From positions 1 to 16,915 of the forward strand of contig JNEM01009868.1 in NCBI GenBank assembly GCA_000697335.1: a DNA stretch of 16,915 nucleotides, written 5' to 3'. This document shows positions 10,618 to 16,915 of this stretch, piece by piece. Source of the stretch: Conidiobolus incongruus B7586. Lineage: Eukaryota; Entomophthoromycota; Entomophthoromycetes; Entomophthorales; Conidiobolaceae. Both the position numbers and the translations under genes were made by a program. The notes beneath the pieces are model-generated. The model was not told the DNA's origin. It saw only the letters and a program-made list of their open reading frames with translations, and did no database searches. How positions within the stretch are numbered: the stretch's first letter is position 1; each line of letters starts with the position of its first letter.

Positions 10618-12514
10618 TTAAGCAAAAGTCTTGACGAAGTCACCGATGATGGTACGGAGTTTTTGTTCGTTGTCAGAGGAGAGCTTACCTTCGTCACGGA
10701 TGGCAGTCAAGGATCAGCGTGGTTGGAGGTAATGAAGGGAAGGAAGGCGTTTTCGAAATCAACAACCTTTTTAACGTCAATCTTATCCAAGAAACCGTTG
10801 ACACCAGCGTAAATGATGGCAATTTGTTGTTCGACGGGGAGGGGCTTGTATTGGGGTTGCTTGAGTAATTCAGTAAGACGAGCACCACGGTTGAGTAAGA
10901 ATTGGGTGGAGGCATCCAAATCGGAACCGAATTGGGCGAAAGCAGCAACTTCACGATATTGGGCCAAGAAAAGCTTAAGGGAACCAGCAACTTGCTTCAT
11001 AGCCTTGGTTTGGGCAGCGGAACCGACACGGGAGACAGAAATACCGACGTTAATGGCGGGACGGATACCCTTGAAGAAAAGTTCGGCTTCCAAGAAAATT
11101 TGACCGTCAGTAATGGAAATGACGTTGGTGGGAATATAAGCAGAGACATCACCACCTTGGGTTTCAATGATGGGAAGAGCAGTCAAGGAACCAGAACCAA
11201 AGTTCTTGTTCATCTTAGCGGCACGTTCCAAAAGACGGGAGTGAAGGTAGAAAACGTCACCAGGGTAGGCTTCACGACCAGGAGGACGACGAAGTAAAAG
11301 AGACATTTGACGGTAGGCAACAGCTTGCTTGGACAAGTCATCATAGATAATTAAAGCGTGTTTGCCGTTGTCACGGAAGTATTCACCCATGGCACAACCA
11401 GAGTAGGGAGCCAAGAATTGAAGGGGAGCGGCTTCAGAGGCAGTAGCGGCGACGATGATGGAGTACTTCAAGGCGTCGTTTTCTTCCAAGGTTTGGACGA
11501 ATTGGGCAACGGTGGAACGCTTTTGACCAATAGCAACGTAGACACAGTACAATTTCTTGGACTCGTCAGAACCGTCGTTCCACTTCTTTTGGTTAAGGAT
11601 GGTGTCTAAAGCGACGGAGGTCTTACCAGTTTGACGATCACCAATAATCAATTCACGTTGACCACGACCAATGGGCAACATAGAGTCGACAGATTTGATA
11701 CCAGTTTGCATAGGTTCGTGGACAGATTGACGGGGGATAATACCGGGAGCCTTAACTTGGACACGTTGACGACCAGAGGCGTTGATAGGACCTTTACCGT
11801 CGATGGGGTTACCTAAAGCATCGACGACACGTCCCAAAAGGCCTTCACCAGTGGGGACGTCGACAATGTTACCAGTACGCTTGACAGTGTCACCTTCCTT
11901 GATCAAACGATCGTTACCGAAAATGACAATACCGACGTTGTCGGGTTCCAAGTTAAGAGCCATACCCTATTACAAATAACAATTTAGTATCCAAACCACC
12001 AATCTTGAAATAATCAGCATCAATTAATACCTGAACACCAGAGGAGAATTCAACCATTTCTTCGGCTTGGCAGTTCTTGAGACCGTAGACACGGGCAATA
12101 CCGTCACCAACGGACAAGACACGACCGGTTTCTTGGATATCAGCAGTGCTGTTGACTCCCAAAATGCGTTCTTCTAAGATGGAAGAAACTTCGGAGGTGG
12201 CTAAAAGCAAATTGATCAGAAAAAGTGACACATGATGACAAGATTAAAAACTTACAAGGCTTAGCGGCAGCCCAGGTAGCAGCATTGGAGGAGAAAAGGT
12301 TAGCGGCAATGCGAGAAGCACCGACGTTTTGGCGGATCTAATAAATTGATCAGATGATTAGTTTGATGACGGAAGACAAATTATAGTAAAAAAACAACTG
12401 ATGAGACAAAGCAAACTTAATACAAATCATCAATAAACCGAGTACTAAGTGACGAAAGCTTACCCAGTTAGTAGCTTGGCGCTTAGTAGTAGTACGTAAA
12501 GCGGCGCGAATCAT
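10618..12514 (-). CDS. ATP1: Mitochondrial F1F0 ATP synthase subunit alpha, with a frame break near the 3' end
   Basis: Alpha subunit of the F1 head of mitochondrial ATP synthase; alternates with beta subunits and binds a non-catalytic nucleotide. Read leftwards, exons are 12514-12464, 12337-12256, 12200-12031 and 11966 to the end; introns are 126, 55 and 64 nt, all GT-AG. The Arg/Thr/Ala-rich N-terminus ([17 protein letters not shown]) fits a mitochondrial targeting peptide. Landmarks are [16 protein letters not shown], Walker [10 protein letters not shown] at 210-218, Walker B LIIYDD at 306-311 and the arginine finger in [10 protein letters not shown] (Arg414). The frame runs to residue 520 (NHADP) and hits TGA at 10707-10709. 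The conserved tail ([16 protein letters not shown], then [11 protein letters not shown] and TAA at 10618-10620) follows at once in the -1 frame. One base appears missing near 10708-10714. Codon bias and high GC suggest strong expression, so a sequencing error or a defective allele is likelier than a truncated product. Confidence 0.93.
12350..12432 (-). ncRNA. Possible C/D-box snoRNA in ATP1 intron 1
   Basis: The first ATP1 intron is 126 nt, about twice any other in the window. On the coding strand it holds a C-box-like TGATGAT (12432-12426) and a D-box-like CTGA (12353-12350), 83 nt apart outer edge to outer edge, a normal C/D snoRNA length. Against it: the base before the C box is T rather than A or G, no convincing terminal stem flanks the boxes, no D' box is evident, and I could not search for an rRNA guide match. 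Confidence 0.2.
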
Positions 12515-12599
12515 CTGTGGTTATTTTAAAGATAAAGTGAACACGAAAGCAGTGTTAACAAAGTGCAAAACTTATAAATTATTATCCAAATATACTTTC

Positions 12600-15490
12600 A
12601 ATTTTTTTATTTTCAAACACCCATAATTTTTTACTAGATAAATTATCCCACTTTCAATTGGACACACATATTTTACTAAAACTATTTTCTATTGGTTTAT
12701 TTTCAATTATTCTGCATTTTGATTTGCTAATATTCGACCATTTACAACCTTTAGCAATTTTTTTGGTGTGTGATTTAATAAAAATCTATTACAATGTCAC
12801 ATTTATTAAATGATGTATAAATATTCGTTGATAGATTCAAAAGGAAAAATTGAAATTTATCTTTTAAAAATATTAGTATATAATTAAATGATCAAATATA
12901 TAATATATACATCATTATGTCATTATAAAATAAACTTTAATATTTTTCATCTTTTAGAAGTACATAAAAAATAAACGATTTGGTGAGTAAACTTCAATAG
13001 TAAGAGTTTTAGATAGAAATAGACGAATAGTAAAGGTCTATAACACTCTGATTAGTTATTGTAGCCAACATTTGTTTTCTACCTTGCTTTTCTTTAGATA
13101 GTTTTTTAGCAATATTATCATATGTTTAAGTAAATTCAATATATCATTTTCAATATATATCCAAGATCTCTCAACTTGATCATTTATTTTTTATAAAATT
13201 TTAATGAAAAATATTTTATTAATAACTTCTTTATAGATCTCAGATTTCGATCTCTTTTTTATCAACAATTTCCAATATCAATAATAACTTGAGAAAAAAT
13301 AGACTATATTGGGTAATTTTGTAACCCGATATTTTTATTTAAAAACATCCTGTTTACAATAGATTTATTAATATATATCAATTTTTATGATTAAATAATT
13401 ATAGTAACGTTTTATTAATTTTGGATCTTTATAAATATATTGAATTATTATATACAGAGATTTTAGCTATAGAATTTGATCAGATAATTTTTTGTAAAAT
13501 TTTTTATAGTTATAACCTTAAATTAATTTGATTTTAAATTATAATAATATACTATACAATTTGATATTAAAAGTTTTTATTATTTTTTAAATTAATTTTT
13601 TCACTATTAAAATAATCAACCTTTGATTATTTTTGATTTTGATTTTTAAACATTATTTAATACTCTTTATAGAATTTAATATCAACATTATTTATATTTA
13701 TTTTACTATTTATATTATTATTTTAATTAAGATTTAATTATTATATTTTTAATTTTAAGTTTTTATAATCAATTACATTTAGAATGATAAAAAGAATATA
13801 ATTTTTTTCATACTTTCAATATATCTGATAAGAGTTTAATAAATATTATATATCTGATTTTTGAAATTTTAAGTATTTTCAAGTTTTAGATAGAAAAAAT
13901 ATTACTATTGAAATTGATTAATTTGAAAATTGAGTTATGTTAATTCAAATTATATAACGATTTTATTTTTCAATTTTTTATTTATCATTATTAAATAATT
14001 CTTTTATATTCATATCATATATCGATGTTAGTATATCTTAAATATTATTCGATAATATATTATTCTAGGTAAACTATTATAGTATATTGAATACTCAATC
14101 TAATTCAATGACCATATATTATAATAAACACAGTAGTATTTGAACTTACTACTACTTATCTGTTCGTTTTACAATGAATTTTTATTATATTTTCATTATT
14201 TGATTTTTTAAAAGATTGATCTATATTTTATTAGTATATGATAGTAAATTTGGCTGATATTTTAATTTGTCAATCATATCCAATACTTGAATATTAATCA
14301 TAATTATTTAGGGTCCGTATTTGATATAACTATTCTTTGTCACACTAATAATTATTATGATTTTTTATTATATTCATATCATTTTCTTATATTGATTATA
14401 TTTTATTTTAAACAATCAAGTTATAATTATATTTTATATAAGAATATTGTTATAACTGTGAAATATATTTCCTTTATAAAATCAATCAATATGTCATTAA
14501 TTAGTTTATAATTTCCTTACCCTTTTGAATTACCAATCACAATATCATTCTTACAAACTGATTCAATCTCTGTATTCATATTTAACCCATTGGGCTGATT
14601 ATTGATTAATGCTAAGTCAAAATTGTACGAATACGATGGGATTATTACAAAATCAATTATTCTATCTTTTTTTGCACTTAATTAATTTATTTATAATCTA
14701 TATTGATAAATTTTGAATTATAATTTAATTTAATATAATTTTCATTCAAAATAAAAGTTTATAAATTATATTTTATTAATTGGTCAATACATGGTCAGAT
14801 TATCAAATGATGTCATTTAATTTATATTCTTTAAAGTGACTGACAAAAATTAACCATAAATTATATTCAAACAAAAAATATATATTTGTTTATCTATATT
14901 GATATTAATATGGTTATAATATTGATGTTTTTTGATATCATGAAATGTATATTTTTTCAATGAATATCCCATTTTATTGGCGAATTTAAGATAGGTTAAT
15001 GAAAAAAATCTGTGACTTTTTTTCAATCAAAATAATATTTTTATTTTATTTACCAATATTGAAAATAATTTCTAACATTTTATTCATTATTTGGATTTCC
15101 ATTATAAAATTCAATTAATACTATTTTAATTAAAATATAGGATATATTTAATTAAATAATTTAACATTAAAATGAAAGCATATTAAAATTTATAATTGGC
15201 ATTGGTCAATTGCATTAGATCTTAGTAGCTAATTTTACAATCGAATAAATATGTAAAACTTATTTCAATTTAGATAGTGATAATAAATCCTAGATATATG
15301 ATCAATAGTGAATTATAGTATACCAATATTTTGAAATGAAATTCTTTAATTAATTATTCTAACTCTCCCATAAATTCACCAAGATATATTTAGATGTATT
15401 TGTTAAATTTCAAACTAAATATTAATTAAAATATGAAATTTATAATTTTGATCCATTAATGCAGTTTACATAATCTATCTTCAAATCAGA
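12600..15490. other. Long AT-rich spacer between ATP1 and the EBP-like gene
   Basis: No supported gene. The sequence is strongly AT-rich with frequent stops. It holds the second copy of the 18-mer repeat at 14830-14847, in inverted orientation to the one at 6262. A coding-like open run of 28 codons at 14512-14598 has a less biased composition (translating to FPYPFELPITISFLQ and onward) but no start, no splice context and no homology that I recognise. The divergent promoters of ATP1 and the EBP-like gene must lie at its two ends. Confidence 0.55.
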
Positions 15491-15491
15491 G

Positions 15492-15499
15492 TATAAATA
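15492..15499 (+). promoter_or_regulatory. TATA box of the EBP-like gene
   Basis: TATAAATA 82 bases before the start codon, in a slightly less AT-rich context (GAGTATAAATAGCCC) than its surroundings. Spacing suits a core promoter element. Role inferred from position. Confidence 0.45.
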
Positions 15500-15573
15500 G
15501 CCCATTAAATCCTGAATTCAATTGATTTTCAATAGATTTTGAATAATAAAATTAAAAAATATTTATATTAATC

Positions 15574-16276
15574 ATGACAGCAGAAAAACATCCCTACTTC
15601 CCCAAAACCTTAATTATAAAAGACTATATTGAAAATACAATAATATCCCAATCTATTTTAAATATTTTCCTATCTGCTGTAGGTGCTTTGGGATTATTTG
15701 CTCACCATCGTATATCTAATAGTTATTATTATGAGCCAACTACGATGGATATTTTAGGGTATACATGGTTTGTTCTAAGCGGCTGGATTCACTTGATACT
15801 AGGATCATATTACGTTATTTTCAATGACTCTATAGCTAGCGACAATTCAATTTTGGGTCAAGTTTGGAAAGAATATAGCGTTGCAGATTCCAGATTTATC
15901 ACCAGAGATCCTACAATTATTTGGAATCAAACTATCGCATCAGTAAGTCACTTTAATATTATTAAATTCATCCTTTAAAATTAATCCAGAATTTTAGTTT
16001 TTATGGGGCCCTTTAAGCATCTACACCGCTGAATTAATCTACGCTAATAATTTGAAGCAATATCCTCTCACTATTATTGTATCAATGGGCCAATGGTATG
16101 GAACTTATCACTACCTTTCATCTGAAGTTCAAGAAAGATTCCCAAGAACAGATCCTCATCCCTATTACTTATGGCTATACTTTATAGGGATGAATTTAAT
16201 ATGGATTGTGGTCCCTATTATATTGACTTTCAATTCATTTTGCAAGTTGAATGAGATTATTGATTTAATTCCTTAA
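15574..16276 (+). CDS. EBP: EBP-family (emopamil-binding / sterol delta8-delta7 isomerase-like) membrane protein
   Basis: Two exons, 15574-15942 and 15998-16276, with a 55-nt GT-AG intron at a phase-0 junction, give 215 residues; human EBP has 230. EBP is an endoplasmic reticulum enzyme that moves the sterol 8(9) double bond to position 7. Family signatures are HPYFP near the start, SGWIHLIL (70-76), LGQVWKEYSVADSRF (94-108), the junction-spanning FLWGPLSIY, VSMGQWYG and HPYYLWLYFIGMNLIW. About five hydrophobic segments are visible near 22-44, 58-84, 120-138, 146-163 and 180-202. His73, Asn189 and Trp192 match human His77, Asn194 and Trp197. Three residues needed in human EBP are changed: Glu81 is Gly77, Glu123 is Gln119 and Thr126 is Ala122. 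It may therefore be an EBPL-type paralogue without isomerase activity. The start ATG gives the family's usual N-terminal length. Confidence 0.88.
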
Positions 16277-16432
16277 CAGTTCTACTCTCTCCACTGTAAT
16301 AGAAAGGCATCATCCGAGGCTGCGAAAATTCTATTTTACCTATGATCAAAAGCTCAAACTCTCAGATTTTTAAGCTGTTGATATATTTCGGTGATGCTGG
16401 GGGATAGACAATATAAAAAAGCAATTTTTAAG
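16277..16432 (+). pseudogene. Short coding-like relic, possibly of a TPR protein
   Basis: Immediately after the EBP-like stop, about 150 bases are clearly less AT-rich than the spacer beyond. Coding-like runs appear in different frames: FYSLHCNRKASSEAAKILFYL, then YDQKLKLSDF, then VMLGDRQYKKAIFK. The last resembles the second helix pair of a tetratricopeptide repeat, and the order faintly recalls N-termini of anaphase-promoting complex TPR subunits such as Apc7. That resemblance is weak and from memory. The runs are separated by stops or frame changes, and nothing coding-like continues rightwards. It could equally be a 3' untranslated region with chance open frames. Confidence 0.25.
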
Positions 16433-16460
16433 TAATGAGACTTTTTTGATATTGAATATA

Positions 16461-16466
16461 AATAAA
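16461..16466 (+). promoter_or_regulatory. Possible poly(A) signal of the EBP-like gene
   Basis: AATAAA about 185 bases after the EBP-like stop. AT-rich surroundings make chance matches common. Confidence 0.3.
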
Positions 16467-16469
16467 TAT

Positions 16470-16915
16470 TTTGATATATAATATAAAATCAATACTCTCT
16501 TATATTATTAATAATTTTTTTGTTATATTTTTAACAAACTTTTAATACTTAAAAAATAGTTATTTTTATTAAAGCTTAAAATTTAATGTTTCACAAATTA
16601 ATTAAATTTATTAAAATTTTCTTGTTATTTTTTTATTTGCTTAAAGCAATTTTAATTATATAAGTTATAATCTAATAAATATACAAAATAAAATAGCTTT
16701 TTCTAATTAAAAAAAATTAAAAAAAATTTTTTTTATAATTTTAATTTATATATTCTATAATTATTATATAAAATAATAAATGTTTAAAATTATATTTTAA
16801 ATATTAAATAAAAATAATTTTCATTTAAAAATTAAAATAACATTTATTAATTTAATCTATTATTATAATTAATATTCACTTATAAATAAAATGCTTATTT
16901 ATTAAAATTTATAAA
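16470..16915. other. Low-complexity AT-rich end of the window
   Basis: Nearly pure A/T with long A and T runs, for example around 16700-16740. Nothing gene-like is visible on either strand. Confidence 0.65.

Noticed and set aside
10813-11979. Open frames on the plus strand across ATP1
   Set aside because: They are antisense shadows of the long, codon-biased ATP1 exon; their translations show no domains.
14287-14511. 74-codon open frame in the ATP1-EBP spacer
   Set aside because: It lacks a normal ATG at its 5' end, its residues (Ile, Tyr, Asn, Phe, Leu) simply mirror AT-rich DNA, and no splice sites or family motifs are visible.
16690-16740. Large A/T inverted repeat
   Set aside because: It is homopolymer-driven low complexity; self-complementarity is expected from alternating A and T runs.

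Overview
This is a very AT-rich piece of a eukaryotic nuclear genome. Every gene is cut by short GT-AG introns, mostly 47-64 nt, and poly(A) signals follow the stops. The protein set (a Mei2-type RNA-binding protein, eukaryotic two-domain NAD+ synthetase, mitochondrial ATP synthase alpha, an EBP-family sterol-isomerase-like protein) and the fungal look of the alpha subunit suggest an early-diverging fungus. An entomophthoralean or zoopagalean type is only a guess. No bacterial features, CRISPR, LTR elements or intact transposons were seen.

Layout, left to right: about 1-2570 is AT-rich spacer. A possible promoter and 5' exon region (2577-3129) leads into a ten-exon mei2-like gene (3130-4848, +). 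A broken but clearly recognisable copy of POP4, the RNase P/MRP protein Rpp29, follows (5136-6030, +). QNS1, glutamine-dependent NAD+ synthetase, has four exons (6601-8950, +). A degenerate tRNA lies at 9143-9217 (+). AT-rich spacer runs to the mitochondrial ATP synthase alpha gene ATP1 (10618-12514, -), whose last codons are out of frame with the rest. A spacer of almost 3 kb precedes an EBP-family membrane protein gene (15574-16276, +), and a short coding-like relic, perhaps of a TPR protein, follows it. The window ends in low-complexity AT sequence.

The genes do not form a pathway; they are unrelated housekeeping or regulatory genes, mostly on the plus strand. QNS1 and ATP1 have GC-richer, codon-biased exons typical of well-expressed genes, while mei2 and EBP are AT-rich like the spacer.

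The most interesting signals are: (1) the POP4 copy, with homology over its whole length but several frame breaks and an in-frame TAA; (2) an apparent AT-AC intron inside it; (3) a single-base frame break near the end of ATP1; (4) an EBP-family protein that keeps the fold-defining residues but has lost three catalytic ones; (5) an oversized ATP1 intron with C/D-snoRNA-like boxes. Items 1 and 3 could be true decay or base-calling errors, and the sequence alone cannot decide.
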